Shown: positions 16,752-26,771, counted from the first letter of the stretch. The stretch is 45,988 nt of DNA from Candidatus Gemmiger excrementipullorum (GCA_019115045.1 DXEI01000092.1:1-45988); one strand, 5' to 3'. Numbers and translations are program-made. Notes: generated by a model not told the origin, from the letters alone.

Positions 16752-19700
16752 AACGCCCCGCCGACAATTTACCCACCTGCATGTGCATACCGAGTACAGC
16801 CTGCTCGACGGCGCCTGCCGCATCGACCGGATGTTTGACCGGCTGAAAGCCATGGGGCAGACGGCGTGCGCCATCACCGACCACGGGGTCATGTATGGCT
16901 GCGTGGCGTTTTTTGATGCAGCCAAAGCGGCCGGTATCCGGCCGATCATCGGGTGCGAAGTGTATGTGGCCAACCGCACCCGCTTCGATAAAGTCAACCG
17001 CATCGACGGCAACAACCACCTGATCCTGCTGTGCAAAAACGAGACCGGCTACAAAAACCTCATCAAGATGGTGTCGTCCGGTTTTCTGGAAGGCTTTTAC
17101 TCCAAGCCGCGCGTCGACAAGGAACTGCTCGAGCAATACCACGAAGGGCTGATCTGCCTTTCGGCCTGTTTGGCGGGCGAGGTGCCCAAAGCGATCCTGG
17201 CCGGCGACTATGAGCGTGCCAAACAGACGGCGCTGTATTACCGCGACCTGTTTGGGGAGGGCAATTACTACCTCGAACTGCAGGACCACGGCCTCGAGGA
17301 GGACCGCGTCGTGCTGCCGCAGCTCATCCGCCTGGCGCGCGAGACAGGCATCCCGATGGCAGCCACCAACGACGCGCACTACATCACCAAAGAGGACGCC
17401 AAGATGCAGAGCATCCTGCTGTGCATCCAGACCGGCAAGACCATTGCGGACGCCGACCGCATGGAGTTCCAGACCGACGAGTTCTACCTCAAAAGCACCG
17501 ACGAGATGTACGAGCTGTTCTCGATGGTGCCGGAAGCCTGCGAGAATACCAACAAGATCGCCGAACAGTGCCAATTTGAGTTCACCTTTGGCGAGACCAA
17601 GCTGCCGTATTTCCGTGCGCCCGACGGCATGGAAAACCAGGCCTATTTTGAAAAGCTGTGCTGGGAGGGCCTCGAGCGCCGTTACCCCGGCAAAGTCACC
17701 GATGCGCTGCGCGAACGCCTGGCGCATGAGATCAACGTCGTCAAAACGATGGGGTATACCAACTACTACCTCATCGTCTACGACTTTATCAACTACGCCA
17801 AAAGCCGCGACATCCCGGTGGGACCTGGGCGCGGTTCGGGCGCGGGCAGCCTGGCGGCGTACTGCGTCGGTATCACCGATATCGACCCCATCCGCTACAA
17901 CCTGATCTTTGAACGCTTTTTAAACCCGGAGCGCGTCTCGATGCCGGACTTCGACGTCGATTTCTGCTACGAGCGCCGCCAGGAAGTCATCGACTACGTC
18001 AACGAAAAATACGGCCGCGACCATGTGGCGCAGATCGTCACCTTTGGTACGATGGCTGCGCGCGCAGCGGTGCGCGACGTCGGCCGTGTCATGGGCATGG
18101 CGTACCAGGACACCGACAAGGTGGCCAAGCTGATCCCCATGGAGCTCAAGATGACGCTGCAGAAGGCGCTGGAAGTCAGCCCTGACCTCAAGGCGATGTA
18201 CGACGCCGACCCGCAGGTGCATGAGCTGATCGAAACATCGCTCAAAGTCGAGGGGATGCCCCGGCATGCCTCGACCCATGCTGCCGGCGTCGTCATCACG
18301 CGCGAGCCGGCGACCGAGTATGTGCCGCTGGCGACCAACGACGGCCTGCCGGTGACCCAGTTCAATATGGTCGAGATCGAGCGCCTGGGCCTGCTCAAAA
18401 TGGACTTCTTGGGCCTGCGCACGCTGACGGTCATCCACGATACCGAGACCGCCGTGCGCCGCAAAGCGCCGGCGTTCCGCGTGGCCGAGATCGACTACGA
18501 CGACCCCGCCACCTATGCCATGCTGGCAAAAGGGGAGACCGAGGGTGTGTTCCAGCTGGAATCTACGGGTATGACACAGGTGCTCGTCAGCATGCGCCCC
18601 AAAAACCTCGAAGATCTGATCGCGCTGATCTCGCTGTACCGCCCGGGGCCGATGGACTCCATCCCGACCTACCTGCGCAACCGGCGCGAACCGGATAAGA
18701 TCCGCTACAAGACGCCGCAGCTGGCACATATCCTGGACGTGACCAACGGCTGCATCGTCTACCAGGAGCAGGTCATGCAGATCTTCCGCGAGTTGGCGGG
18801 GTTCAGCTTCGGCCAGGCCGACAACATCCGCCGCGCCATGAGCAAAAAAAAGCACAAGGTCATGGAGGCGGAACGCGAGCATTTCGTGTACGGCTGCACA
18901 GAGCCCGGCAAAGAATGCCCCGGCTGCGTCAAAAACGGCATCCCGGCGCAGGTCGCCAACGAGATCTACGACGAGATGAGCAGCTTTGCCTCCTATGCGT
19001 TCAACAAGTCGCACGCGGCGTGCTATGCCTATGTGGCGTTCCAGACCGCTTACCTCAAATGCCATTACCCACATGAGTTCATGGCTGCGCTGCTGACCAG
19101 CGTGCTGGACAACACTTCCAAGGTGATCGAATATACCTCGGAGTGCCAGCGCCTCGGTGTCAAGGTATTGCCGCCGGACATCAACGTTTCCCGCGGCGGC
19201 TTTACGGCGGACGGCGATTGCATCCGCTTCGGCCTCAACGCCGTAAAAAGCGTCGGCCGCAACCTGATCGAGGCCGTCGTCAAAGAGCGCGAAGGCCGCC
19301 CCTACCGCGGGCTGTATGATTTCTGCAAGCGGCTGTACGGCAACGAGCTCAACCGCCGCGCGCTGGAAAACCTCATCAAGTGCGGCGCGTTCGACGCGCT
19401 GGAACCTTCCCGCCATGGCATGCTGGACTGCGTGGAAGGCATCTTGAAAAGCGTCGAGACCGACATGCGCCACAACCTGGAAGGGCAGATGGACCTGTTT
19501 GGCATGATGAGCGGCACGGCCAGCCAGGCCGCCAACGATTACAAGGTGCCCAACCTGCCGGAATACCCCCAGAGCGAACTGCTCAAGATGGAAAAGGAAG
19601 TCTCGGGCTTGTATCTGTCCGGCCACCCGCTGGACGCCTACCGCGCGCAGATCGCCCAGATCTCCACCTGCACCGTCGCGCAGCTGCTGGGAGAGGACGC

Positions 19701-20259
19701 CAAGCGCTTTGACGAGCAGAACGTCACCCTGCTGTGCACCGTCGTCAAAAACAAGGTCATGACCACCAAGTCCAACACGCTGATGGCCTTTACGACCATC
19801 GAGGACTTGACCGGCACGATGGAACTGCTGGTGTTCCCGCGCATTTTGGCCGAATGCCGCGCAGCTTTGCAGGAGAATGCCGTTATCGTGGCCAACGGCC
19901 GCGTCTCTGTTAAAGAGGACGAGGCCGCGCGCCTGATCGTGGAGGGTGTGCAGCCGATCGAAACCTACGACCCCGCCAAGAGCTTTGGCAGCAACCGTGC
20001 CGAGCGCGTCCAGCGCGAAAAGAGCGCCCAGGGCGCCAGCGGATACTTTTTGACGGTCCCCTCGCGCGATTGCCCGCAGATGCGCAAGGTGGAAAACCTG
20101 CTGTGCCATATTTTTGACGGGGGAACGGTAAAAGTCTACTTCCGTTTTGCCGACACCGGCCAAAAGGTGCTGGCGCGGCACATGGCCGTCAAGGACGACC
20201 CGCTGCTGCGGGCGGAGCTTGTGCGTATTTTGGGCCCGGAGCACGTAAAATCGAAATGA
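16744..20259 (+). CDS. dnaE: DNA polymerase III alpha subunit
   Basis: 1171 residues. Domains: N-terminal PHP (residues 1-210; FTHLHVHTEYSLLDGACR, ITDHGVMYG), palm with the catalytic aspartates in MPDFDVDF (about 402 and 404) and KMDFLGLR (about 555), the GPGRGSGAGSL loop, thumb and fingers (YRPGPMDSIP, NIRRAMSKKKH, FNKSHAACYAYVAFQTAYLK), a helix-hairpin-helix near 870, and an OB fold near 985-1070 with FTTIEDLTG. This is the DnaE type without an inserted exonuclease, not PolC. It polymerises DNA in the replisome; in Firmicutes with PolC it extends primers. No terminator is evident before the pfkA promoter. Confidence 0.97.
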   Translation: MPETPRRQFTHLHVHTEYSLLDGACRIDRMFDRLKAMGQTACAITDHGVMYGCVAFFDAAKAAGIRPIIGCEVYVANRTRFDKVNRIDGNNHLILLCKNETGYKNLIKMVSSGFLEGFYSKPRVDKELLEQYHEGLICLSACLAGEVPKAILAGDYERAKQTALYYRDLFGEGNYYLELQDHGLEEDRVVLPQLIRLARETGIPMAATNDAHYITKEDAKMQSILLCIQTGKTIADADRMEFQTDEFYLKSTDEMYELFSMVPEACENTNKIAEQCQFEFTFGETKLPYFRAPDGMENQAYFEKLCWEGLERRYPGKVTDALRERLAHEINVVKTMGYTNYYLIVYDFINYAKSRDIPVGPGRGSGAGSLAAYCVGITDIDPIRYNLIFERFLNPERVSMPDFDVDFCYERRQEVIDYVNEKYGRDHVAQIVTFGTMAARAAVRDVGRVMGMAYQDTDKVAKLIPMELKMTLQKALEVSPDLKAMYDADPQVHELIETSLKVEGMPRHASTHAAGVVITREPATEYVPLATNDGLPVTQFNMVEIERLGLLKMDFLGLRTLTVIHDTETAVRRKAPAFRVAEIDYDDPATYAMLAKGETEGVFQLESTGMTQVLVSMRPKNLEDLIALISLYRPGPMDSIPTYLRNRREPDKIRYKTPQLAHILDVTNGCIVYQEQVMQIFRELAGFSFGQADNIRRAMSKKKHKVMEAEREHFVYGCTEPGKECPGCVKNGIPAQVANEIYDEMSSFASYAFNKSHAACYAYVAFQTAYLKCHYPHEFMAALLTSVLDNTSKVIEYTSECQRLGVKVLPPDINVSRGGFTADGDCIRFGLNAVKSVGRNLIEAVVKEREGRPYRGLYDFCKRLYGNELNRRALENLIKCGAFDALEPSRHGMLDCVEGILKSVETDMRHNLEGQMDLFGMMSGTASQAANDYKVPNLPEYPQSELLKMEKEVSGLYLSGHPLDAYRAQIAQISTCTVAQLLGEDAKRFDEQNVTLLCTVVKNKVMTTKSNTLMAFTTIEDLTGTMELLVFPRILAECRAALQENAVIVANGRVSVKEDEAARLIVEGVQPIETYDPAKSFGSNRAERVQREKSAQGASGYFLTVPSRDCPQMRKVENLLCHIFDGGTVKVYFRFADTGQKVLARHMAVKDDPLLRAELVRILGPEHVKSK

Positions 20260-20327
20260 GGGGGCAAGCGTGCAAAATAAATCCATGCGTTTTGCGCGAA
20301 ACATCCATAATCCCGGTGCATGAGATG

Positions 20328-20336
20328 TGGTATAAT
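20328..20336 (+). promoter_or_regulatory. Extended -10 promoter of pfkA
   Basis: TGGTATAAT with a consensus TATAAT at 20331-20336; the -35 position is not recognisable. Gives a leader of about 65 nt. Confidence 0.6.
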
Positions 20337-20407
20337 AAATGCGTACAAGTTTGTTAAAAAATTGTTATGCGTCAATGCAACGTTCCTGAACAAGGAGGAG
20401 CTGCTTT

Positions 20408-21382
20408 ATGGCAAAGGAAATCAAAACGATCGGCGTTCTGACCAGCGGCGGCGACGCGCCCGGCATGAATGCGGCGGTGCGCGCGATCGTGCGTACCGGC
20501 ATCAGCAAGGGGTACCGCATGATCGGTATCCAGCGCGGTTATAACGGCCTGATCAACGGCGAATGCTATGAAATGAACGTGCGCAGCGTGTCGGAGATCA
20601 TCCACCGCGGCGGCACGATCCTCTATACGGCCCGCTGCCTGGAGTTCAAGACCCAGGAGGGGCAGGCCAAGGGCCTTGCCCGCTGCAAGGAGCTCGGCAT
20701 CGATGCGCTGGTCGTCATCGGCGGCGACGGTTCGTTCATGGGCGCCCGCGCGCTGGCCAACCAGGGCATCCCCTGCATCGGCCTGCCCGGCACCATCGAC
20801 AACGACATCGCCTGCAGCGAGTACACCATCGGCTATGACACGGCCATGAACACGGCGGTGGAGGCCATCGACAAACTGCGCGACACCACCCAGAGCCATG
20901 ACCGCTGCAGTGTCGTCGAAGTCATGGGCCACCATGCCGGTTACATTGCGCTCAACGTCGGCATTGCCACCGGCGCGCTGGCAGTGCTTCTGCCCGAGAT
21001 CCCCTTTGATTTCGAGCGCGACATCCTGCAGCGGATGCGCCAGACCCAGGCCACCGGCAAAAAGCATTTCATCATCATCGTGTCGGAGGGCGTCATCGGC
21101 GCGCAGGAGCTGGCCAACCAGATCCAGGCGGCGACAGGCGTCGATTCCCGCGCAACGGTGCTGGGCCATATCCAGCGCGGCGGCTCGCCGACGGTGCGCG
21201 ACCGCGTCAATGCGTCGCTGATGGGCTACCATGCGGTGGATCTGCTCGACAAAGGCATCTACAACCGCGTCGTCGCAGTCTCCGGCGACAAGATCGTGGA
21301 CTACGACGTCAACGTCGCGCTCTCGATGCACAAGACCATCGACCGCGAGATGATCGACGTAGCCAACGCGATCTCGATCTGA
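20408..21382 (+). CDS. pfkA: ATP-dependent 6-phosphofructokinase
   Basis: 324 residues, the normal bacterial length; ATG preceded by AAGGAGGAG. PfkA converts fructose 6-phosphate to fructose 1,6-bisphosphate. Visible: GVLTSGGDAPGMNAAVRA (ATP site), IGGDGSFMGA (the GGDG form typical of ATP users), GLPGTIDNDI with the catalytic Asp, the MGHHAGYIAL substrate segment, and HIQRGGSPT. It stands alone between its own promoter and terminator, so it is probably regulated apart from dnaE. Confidence 0.97.
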   Translation: MAKEIKTIGVLTSGGDAPGMNAAVRAIVRTGISKGYRMIGIQRGYNGLINGECYEMNVRSVSEIIHRGGTILYTARCLEFKTQEGQAKGLARCKELGIDALVVIGGDGSFMGARALANQGIPCIGLPGTIDNDIACSEYTIGYDTAMNTAVEAIDKLRDTTQSHDRCSVVEVMGHHAGYIALNVGIATGALAVLLPEIPFDFERDILQRMRQTQATGKKHFIIIVSEGVIGAQELANQIQAATGVDSRATVLGHIQRGGSPTVRDRVNASLMGYHAVDLLDKGIYNRVVAVSGDKIVDYDVNVALSMHKTIDREMIDVANAISI

Positions 21383-21396
21383 TAGAACTTGCCAGG

Positions 21397-21430
21397 GGCC
21401 GCTGCGAAGCTACGCGCAGCGGCCTTTTTG
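21397..21430 (+). terminator. Terminator of pfkA
   Basis: Perfect 10-bp stem GGCCGCTGCG / CGCAGCGGCC, 8-nt loop, then five T. Confidence 0.92.
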
Positions 21431-21490
21431 TACCAGTGCGCCGCCTGGGGAAGATGCCGAAATTTTTGCCATTTTTTTGTGCAAAAAGGC

Positions 21491-21519
21491 TTGCCAAACC
21501 GGGCGCCGGGTGCTATAAT
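21491..21519 (+). promoter_or_regulatory. Promoter of the rplS operon
   Basis: TTGCCA (21491-21496), 17-bp spacer, extended TGCTATAAT ending at 21519. The best sigma-A promoter in the window. Confidence 0.85.
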
Positions 21520-21530
21520 ACTAAAGCGTT

Positions 21531-21600
21531 AGTGCTGCCGGGCCACCGGCAGGATAATGACACATCTCATTAAACAGGCGGTCCTCTGCCGGCAGACCGG
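21531..21600 (+). promoter_or_regulatory. Structured leader of rplS with two competing hairpins
   Basis: The transcript leader is about 105 nt. CTGCCGG (21535-21541) can pair with CCGGCAG at 21546-21552 across a 4-nt loop. The same CCGGCAG occurs again at 21589-21595, inside a palindromic CTGCCGGCAG (21586-21595) that is also flanked by GGTC and GACC. The first arm can thus pair with either copy. Leaders bound by ribosomal proteins are common before ribosomal protein genes, including L19; that this one is bound by L19 is an inference. Confidence 0.45.
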
Positions 21601-21633
21601 GTATGAACGTCGATACAAAATGGAGGATTTACC

Positions 21634-21975
21634 ATGGACGCAATGAAGCATTTTACCGAGGGTATGATCAAAGAGAACAAGCCCCAGTTTGAAGTCGGCG
21701 ATACGGTCCGCGTTTCCGTCCGCATCAAGGAAGGCGACAAAGAGCGTATCCAGGCTTTTGAGGGCACCGTCATCGCCAAGAAGCATGGCGGCATCGCCGA
21801 GACCTTTACGGTCCGCCGTACTTCCTACGGCGTCGGCGTGGAACGTGTGTTCCCCGTCAACAGCCCGTTTGTCGAGAAGGTGGAAGTCGTCCGCCGCGGC
21901 AAGGTCCGCCGTGCGAAGCTCTTCTACCTGCGTCAGCGCACCGGCAAAGCGGCCAAGGTCAAAGCGCGCATCTGA
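21634..21975 (+). CDS. rplS: 50S ribosomal protein L19
   Basis: 113 residues, normal length; ATG after ATGGAGG. Recognisable throughout: [53 protein letters not shown], and the C-terminal [22 protein letters not shown]19 lies at the interface of the ribosomal subunits. It is followed by a terminator-like hairpin, so the downstream lepB to thrC genes probably receive less transcription. Confidence 0.98.
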   Translation: MDAMKHFTEGMIKENKPQFEVGDTVRVSVRIKEGDKERIQAFEGTVIAKKHGGIAETFTVRRTSYGVGVERVFPVNSPFVEKVEVVRRGKVRRAKLFYLRQRTGKAAKVKARI

Positions 21976-21984
21976 GCATACTGC

Positions 21985-22019
21985 AAAAAGGGGAGGACGG
22001 TTGGCGTTCTCCCTTTTTT
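21985..22019 (+). terminator. Terminator/attenuator between rplS and lepB
   Basis: Arms AAAGGGGAGGAC and GTTCTCCCTTTT (with G-U pairs) around a short loop, followed by a T run. The lepB ribosome binding site begins right after, and no new promoter is seen, so read-through is likely. Confidence 0.75.
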
Positions 22020-22047
22020 CGTTTTTTGTGGAAGGAGGGCTGCCGCT

Positions 22048-22593
22048 ATGGCACGGGCGATCAAAGACCGCTACCGCCGCAACCGCGGCATCCTGGAATG
22101 GTACGACGCGCTGGCCGTCGCGGTGGCTGCCATCGCGCTGGTGTTCACGTTCGGGGTGCGCATCGTGCAGGTGGATGGCAGTTCCATGAACCCCACGCTG
22201 TATGACGGCCAGCGCATCCTGATCGGCGCGCTGTGGCAGCCGGACTACGGGGACGTCGTGGTCATCGACAGCTATATCCCGTACGGCAAACCGCTGGTCA
22301 AGCGCGTGATCGGCAAAGCGGGGGATACCATCGACATTGATTTTACGTCCGGCGTGGTGTACCGCAATGGCCAGGCGCTGCGCGAGGCGTATGTGGCGGA
22401 GCCGACCTGGACCTACGAAGGCGTCAGCTTTCCGCTGACAGTGCCGGAGGGCAAGCTGTTTATCATGGGCGACAACCGCAACAACTCCAAGGACAGCCGC
22501 GATGCGCAGATCGGCTGCGTGGACAGCCGGGACGTGCTGGGCGTCGCGCTGCTGCGGCTGCCGCCTTTTGCAGAGGGAGGGGAGGCCTCATGA
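22048..22593 (+). CDS. lepB: Signal peptidase I
   Basis: 181 residues; ATG after AAGGAGGG. One N-terminal membrane helix (residues 18-38), then the periplasm-side catalytic domain. Catalytic Ser46 lies in GSSMNPTL and Lys85 in PLVKRVIGKAGD; the C-terminal box is FIMGDNRNNSKDSR. The protein cleaves signal peptides from exported proteins at the outer membrane face. The single membrane segment is typical of Gram-positive enzymes. ATGA overlap with rbgA. Confidence 0.97.
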   Translation: MARAIKDRYRRNRGILEWYDALAVAVAAIALVFTFGVRIVQVDGSSMNPTLYDGQRILIGALWQPDYGDVVVIDSYIPYGKPLVKRVIGKAGDTIDIDFTSGVVYRNGQALREAYVAEPTWTYEGVSFPLTVPEGKLFIMGDNRNNSKDSRDAQIGCVDSRDVLGVALLRLPPFAEGGEAS

Positions 22594-23525
22594 CCCAGAA
22601 CGACACGCTGAACAGCCGCCAGATCCAGTGGTTCCCGGGGCACATGACCAAAACGCTGCGCCTGATGGAAAAAGAGATCCGCAACGTAGACTGCGTTTTG
22701 CAGATCCTGGACGCGCGCATCCCGCTTTCCAGCCTCAACCCGGAGATCGAGCGCATCACGGCGGGCAAACCGCACCTGTATATCCTGAACAAAGCGGATC
22801 TGGCAGACCCCGAGATCACACGCCAGTGGCTGGCATACTTCCAAAGCGCCGGGGCCGGCTGCCTTGCGATGGATTCCCGCCGGCAGGGGCGCGCCGCGGC
22901 GGTGCGGCAGCCGATTTTGCGGGAGCTTTCCGCCTTGATGGCGCGCCGCCGCAGCCGCGGCATGGCCGGGGCGGCCGTCCGCGTCATGGTCGTGGGCATC
23001 CCCAATGTGGGCAAGTCGACCTTTATCAACTCCTTTGCGGGGACGGCGCGCGCCAAGGCGGCCAACCGCCCCGGCGTGACCCGCGGCAAACAGTGGATCT
23101 CGGTAGAGGGGTTCGACCTGATGGATATGCCGGGCGTGCTGTGGAAAAAGTTCGACTCGCTGGAGACGGCGTCCCACCTGGCGTTCATCGGTTCCATCCG
23201 GGACGACATCCTGGATATTGAGGAACTGGCCTGCGGGCTGCTGGCCAGCGTGCGCAGCATCTACCCGCAGGAGCTGCTGGCCCGCTATAAGCTGGAAGCA
23301 GCGGCGCTGGAACTGCCGCCCTATGAGCTGCTGCAGGCCATCGGCGCCAAGCGCGGGATGCTGGTCAGCGGCGGCGAGGTAGACACCGAGCGCGCCGCCA
23401 AGATGCTGATCGGGGAATTCCGCGCCAGCAAATGGGGCCGCCTTTCTTTGGAGCGCCCGCCCCAGCGCCAACAGGAACAGGAGGAAACGGACGATGCCGG
23501 GGACTGCGAGAGCGAAGAAGGGTAA
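22590..23525 (+). CDS. rbgA: Ribosome biogenesis GTPase RbgA (YlqF)
   Basis: 311 residues. Circularly permuted GTPase: the NKAD (G4) motif in [11 protein letters not shown] comes before the P-loop GIPNVGKST (G1), followed by [10 protein letters not shown] (G2) and DMPGVLW (G3). The N-terminal [10 protein letters not shown] is the family start, and the C-terminal helical domain binds RNA. RbgA assists late assembly of the 50S subunit. Its place after rplS and lepB matches the conserved Firmicutes order. Confidence 0.97.
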   Translation: MTQNDTLNSRQIQWFPGHMTKTLRLMEKEIRNVDCVLQILDARIPLSSLNPEIERITAGKPHLYILNKADLADPEITRQWLAYFQSAGAGCLAMDSRRQGRAAAVRQPILRELSALMARRRSRGMAGAAVRVMVVGIPNVGKSTFINSFAGTARAKAANRPGVTRGKQWISVEGFDLMDMPGVLWKKFDSLETASHLAFIGSIRDDILDIEELACGLLASVRSIYPQELLARYKLEAAALELPPYELLQAIGAKRGMLVSGGEVDTERAAKMLIGEFRASKWGRLSLERPPQRQQEQEETDDAGDCESEEG

Positions 23526-24138
23526 CGAAGAACTCTATGCCTTTGACGCCCGGATGCGCGAACGATTCGGCGTGGTCTGCGGCGTGGACGAGGCCGGGCG
23601 CGGCCCGCTGTGCGGCCCGGTGTGCTGCGCGGCGGTCATCTTGGACCCGCAGGACCCCATTGAGGGGGTCAACGACTCTAAAAAACTCAGCGAGAAGCGG
23701 CGCGAAGCCTTGTATGAGGAGATCACCCGCCGCGCGTTGGCCTGGCAGGTCGTCTTTGTGCCCCCGCAGGAGATCGACGAGAAGAACATCCTGTGGGCGA
23801 CGATGGACGGCATGGCCCAGGCGGTGGCCGGGCTGAGCATCCGCCCCGCGTATGTCCTCGTCGACGGCAACCGCTGCCCGCCGGGGCTGGACGTTCCGGC
23901 GCAGGCGGTCGTCAAGGGGGACGCCAACAGCGCCAGCATCGCGGCGGCGTCCATTTTGGCCAAAGTCAGCCGGGACCGCTATATGCAGGAGCTGGACAAA
24001 CAGTACCCCCAGTACCAGCTGGCGCGCCACAAAGGCTACCCCACGGCGCTGCACTACCAGCTGCTGGAACAGTACGGCATCCAGCCGTTTTACCGCCGCA
24101 GCTTTTTGAAAAAACAGGGGTACTGGCATGGCAAATGA
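23494..24138 (+). CDS. rnhB: Ribonuclease HII
   Basis: 214 residues; the ATG lies 32 bp inside rbgA, preceded by GGAGGAAA. RNase HII removes ribonucleotides from DNA and RNA of RNA-DNA hybrids. Catalytic residues are visible in VDEAGRGPL (Asp32, Glu33), in LVDGNR, and in [27 protein letters not shown] is the conserved C-terminal box. It overlaps yraN by 11 bp. Confidence 0.97.
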   Translation: MPGTARAKKGNEELYAFDARMRERFGVVCGVDEAGRGPLCGPVCCAAVILDPQDPIEGVNDSKKLSEKRREALYEEITRRALAWQVVFVPPQEIDEKNILWATMDGMAQAVAGLSIRPAYVLVDGNRCPPGLDVPAQAVVKGDANSASIAAASILAKVSRDRYMQELDKQYPQYQLARHKGYPTALHYQLLEQYGIQPFYRRSFLKKQGYWHGK

Positions 24139-24481
24139 GCTGGGCGCCAAAGGCGAAGCCGTCGCGGCCCGGTATTACCAGCAGCGCGGCTACCTGCTTT
24201 TGAACCATAACTACCGTACCCGCATGGGGGAGCTGGATCTTATTTTGTACAAGGACGGCACCCTGGTATTTGCCGAGGTCAAGACCCGCGCCGGCCGGCA
24301 GCTCTCGACGCCGGCGGCGGCCGTCGACCCCCATAAACAGCAGCGCCTGCTGCGCGCTGCGCAGACGTACCTGCAAAACAGCCCCTATGCCGACGCGCCG
24401 GTGCGCTTTGACGTCGTCGAAGTCACACCGGCCGAAAAAGGCTGGCAGGTGCATTGCATCATGGATGCCTTCCAGGGCTGA
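24128..24481 (+). CDS. YraN/UPF0102 nuclease-fold protein
   Basis: 117 residues, typical for the family. Visible: [29 protein letters not shown] and LVFAEVKTR, which form the restriction-endonuclease-like core (E, D, ExK). These proteins are presumed nucleases of unknown role and often follow rnhB, as here. ATG starts inside the rnhB end. Confidence 0.93.
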   Translation: MANELGAKGEAVAARYYQQRGYLLLNHNYRTRMGELDLILYKDGTLVFAEVKTRAGRQLSTPAAAVDPHKQQRLLRAAQTYLQNSPYADAPVRFDVVEVTPAEKGWQVHCIMDAFQG

Positions 24482-24507
24482 AACCGTACCAAGAAAGGTG
24501 GATCACT

Positions 24508-25956
24508 ATGCAGTATCAAAGCACCCGGGATGCCGGGCTCCGTGTCACAGCCGCCGAAGCGATCGTGCGCGGCCTGGCGCCGCAAAGCGGTTTGTTTGTG
24601 CCGGAAAGCTTCCCCCGGGCGGATCTGGAAGCGTGGCGGCAGCTTTCCTACCCGGAACTGGCCGAGAAGGTGCTGGCCGGCTACCTGACCGATTACAGCG
24701 CGGACTTTCTGCACCGGGCGGCGCAGGCGACGTACGGCGAGGCGTTCGGCGGCAAGGCGGGCTGCACGGTCAAGGTGTGCGACGGCCTGTACGCGCTGGA
24801 GCTGTGGCATGGGCCTACCTGCGCGTTCAAAGACTACGCTTTGCAGCTGATGCCGAAACTGCTGGTGGAAGCCAAACGCATCCTGCACCGCGGCGAGACG
24901 ACGCGCATCCTGGTGGCGACCTCCGGCGATACCGGCAAGGCGGCGCTGGCCGGCTATGCCGGGCTGGACGGCATCGACATCGCCGTGTTTTACCCCAACG
25001 CCGGCACCAGCGAGATCCAGCGCCTGCAGATGGCGACGCAGGCCGGCGATAACGTCCGCGTCTATGCGGTCGAGGGCAACTTTGACGACGCGCAGACCGG
25101 CGTTAAGCGTGTCTTCTCCGACGAGACGGTCGCGGCCGAACTGGAAGCGCGCGGCATCCGCCTGTCCAGTGCCAACTCCATCAACTGGGGGCGGCTGGCG
25201 CCGCAGATCGTCTACTACTTCTACGCCTATTTCCGCCTGGCGGAGCAAGGGGCCGTTGCCTGGGGCGAACCGGTCGACTTCTGCGTGCCTACGGGCAACT
25301 TTGGCGATATTCTGGCAGGCTATTACGCCAAGCGGATGGGCCTGCCGGTCGGTAAGCTGGTCTGCGCGTCCAACCGCAACAATGTGCTGACGGACTTTAT
25401 CCGCACCGGCACCTACGACGCGCGCCGCGAATTCTACAAGACCGCTTCGCCGTCGATGGACATCCTGATCTCCTCCAACCTCGAACGCCTGCTCTGGCAT
25501 GTCAGCGGCAGCAGCGACAAGGTGGCGGACTGGATGCGGCAGCTGGCGCAGACCGGCCGCTATACCGTTGACGCCGAGACCCTGGCGGCGATCCAGGCGT
25601 CGTTCGACGCCGGTTTTGCCGACGACGCGCAGGGGGCCGAGGAGATCCGCGTGCGCTTTGCGCAGGACGGCTACCTCTGCGATACCCACACGGCGGTGGC
25701 CTTTTGTGTGGCGGCGCGCTGCCGCACGGCGGCCCCGATGGTCGTGCTGTCTACGGCCAGCCCGTTCAAGTTCCCGCGCGATGTGCTGACGGCGCTGGGG
25801 CAGACGGCCCCCGCCGGTGATTTTGCCGCGATGGCGGCGCTGGAGGCGGCCGCCGGCGTGCAGGCGCCGCAGAGCCTGCGCGCGCTGGCCGAGCTGCCGG
25901 TGCGCTTTACCCAGGTGATCGAGCCGGGCGAGATCCGCGCCGCTGCGCTGCAATGA
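24508..25956 (+). CDS. thrC: Threonine synthase
   Basis: 482 residues from ATG 24508 after AAAGGTGG; this gives the expected MQYQSTRD start. The enzyme converts O-phosphohomoserine to threonine with pyridoxal phosphate. The PLP lysine is in HGPTCAFKDYALQ; the phosphate-binding part is VATSGDTGKAALAGYAG; SANSINWGRL and PTGNFGDILAGY also match. The C-terminus has the large-domain extension of the longer threonine synthases. The final part of the operon couples amino acid synthesis to ribosome and secretion genes, probably by position alone. Confidence 0.96.
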   Translation: MQYQSTRDAGLRVTAAEAIVRGLAPQSGLFVPESFPRADLEAWRQLSYPELAEKVLAGYLTDYSADFLHRAAQATYGEAFGGKAGCTVKVCDGLYALELWHGPTCAFKDYALQLMPKLLVEAKRILHRGETTRILVATSGDTGKAALAGYAGLDGIDIAVFYPNAGTSEIQRLQMATQAGDNVRVYAVEGNFDDAQTGVKRVFSDETVAAELEARGIRLSSANSINWGRLAPQIVYYFYAYFRLAEQGAVAWGEPVDFCVPTGNFGDILAGYYAKRMGLPVGKLVCASNRNNVLTDFIRTGTYDARREFYKTASPSMDILISSNLERLLWHVSGSSDKVADWMRQLAQTGRYTVDAETLAAIQASFDAGFADDAQGAEEIRVRFAQDGYLCDTHTAVAFCVAARCRTAAPMVVLSTASPFKFPRDVLTALGQTAPAGDFAAMAALEAAAGVQAPQSLRALAELPVRFTQVIEPGEIRAAALQ

Positions 25957-25980
25957 CCACAAGACGGAAAGGGGAGCTGT

Positions 25981-26661
25981 ATGGCCCTGTTTGCGATCGG
26001 TGACCTGCACCTTTCCCTGGGCGCCGATAAACCGATGGATGTTTTCCCCGGGTGGGAGGGGTACCTGCCTAAGCTGGAGCGCTGCTGGCGCACGCTGATC
26101 GGGCCGGAGGATACGGTGATCCTGGCAGGGGATACCAGCTGGGCGATGAACCTGAACGACACGCGGGCCGATTTCGCCTTTTTGCAGGCGCTGCCGGGCC
26201 AGAAATGGCTGCTGAAAGGCAACCACGATTACTGGTGGACCACAGCCCGCAAGATGGAGACGTTTCTGGCCGCCAACGGCTTTGACACGCTGCATATCCT
26301 GCACAACAACGCCTGCATCGTGGGCGACACCGCCTTGTGCGGCACCCGCGGCTGGCCGTTTGACGACGCCGCCGCCCAGGGCGAAAAGCTGATGGCGCGC
26401 GAGGCCGGTCGGCTGCGCATGTCATTGCAGGCGGCGGGGGATACGCCGCGCAAAGTCGCCTTTCTGCACTACCCGCCGGTCTATCCGGGGGCTTCGGCGC
26501 AGGAACTGGTCGATGTGCTGCACGAATACGGTGTGACGGAATGCTATTACGGCCATCTGCATGGAAAGTCGATCCGGTTTGCCGTGCAGGGCGCTGTCGA
26601 CGGCATCACCTACAAGCTGATCTCGGCCGACGGGCTGAACTTCTGCCCGTACAGGCTCTGA
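25981..26661 (+). CDS. Calcineurin-like metallophosphoesterase
   Basis: 226 residues; ATG after AAGGGGAG. Two-metal motifs in order: IGDLHLS (Asp8, His10), LAGDTSW, KGNHDYWW, FLHYPP and YYGHLHG. The family acts on phosphomonoesters or diesters; this sub-group of small cytoplasmic proteins has no settled substrate. Last gene of the rplS to thrC run; no strong terminator follows (see the rejected GCCCTG hairpin). Confidence 0.92.
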   Translation: MALFAIGDLHLSLGADKPMDVFPGWEGYLPKLERCWRTLIGPEDTVILAGDTSWAMNLNDTRADFAFLQALPGQKWLLKGNHDYWWTTARKMETFLAANGFDTLHILHNNACIVGDTALCGTRGWPFDDAAAQGEKLMAREAGRLRMSLQAAGDTPRKVAFLHYPPVYPGASAQELVDVLHEYGVTECYYGHLHGKSIRFAVQGAVDGITYKLISADGLNFCPYRL

Positions 26662-26771
26662 GACGCGCAAAGCCCTGCCCCAGGGCCGGGCCGTTTGCCG
26701 CTTAAAGCCGTGAAAACCCTGCAAAACACGGTGGATTTTTTAAAATAGGGCTGGTATTCCGCATGGAAACA

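Noticed and set aside
17920-20304. Open minus-strand frame of 794 codons opposite dnaE
   Set aside because: Composition is that of an antisense shadow (rich in His, Val, Gly, Arg) with no motifs; dnaE is unambiguous.
26670-26684. GCCCTG/CAGGGC hairpin after the metallophosphoesterase
   Set aside because: Short and without a T tract, so not called a terminator.
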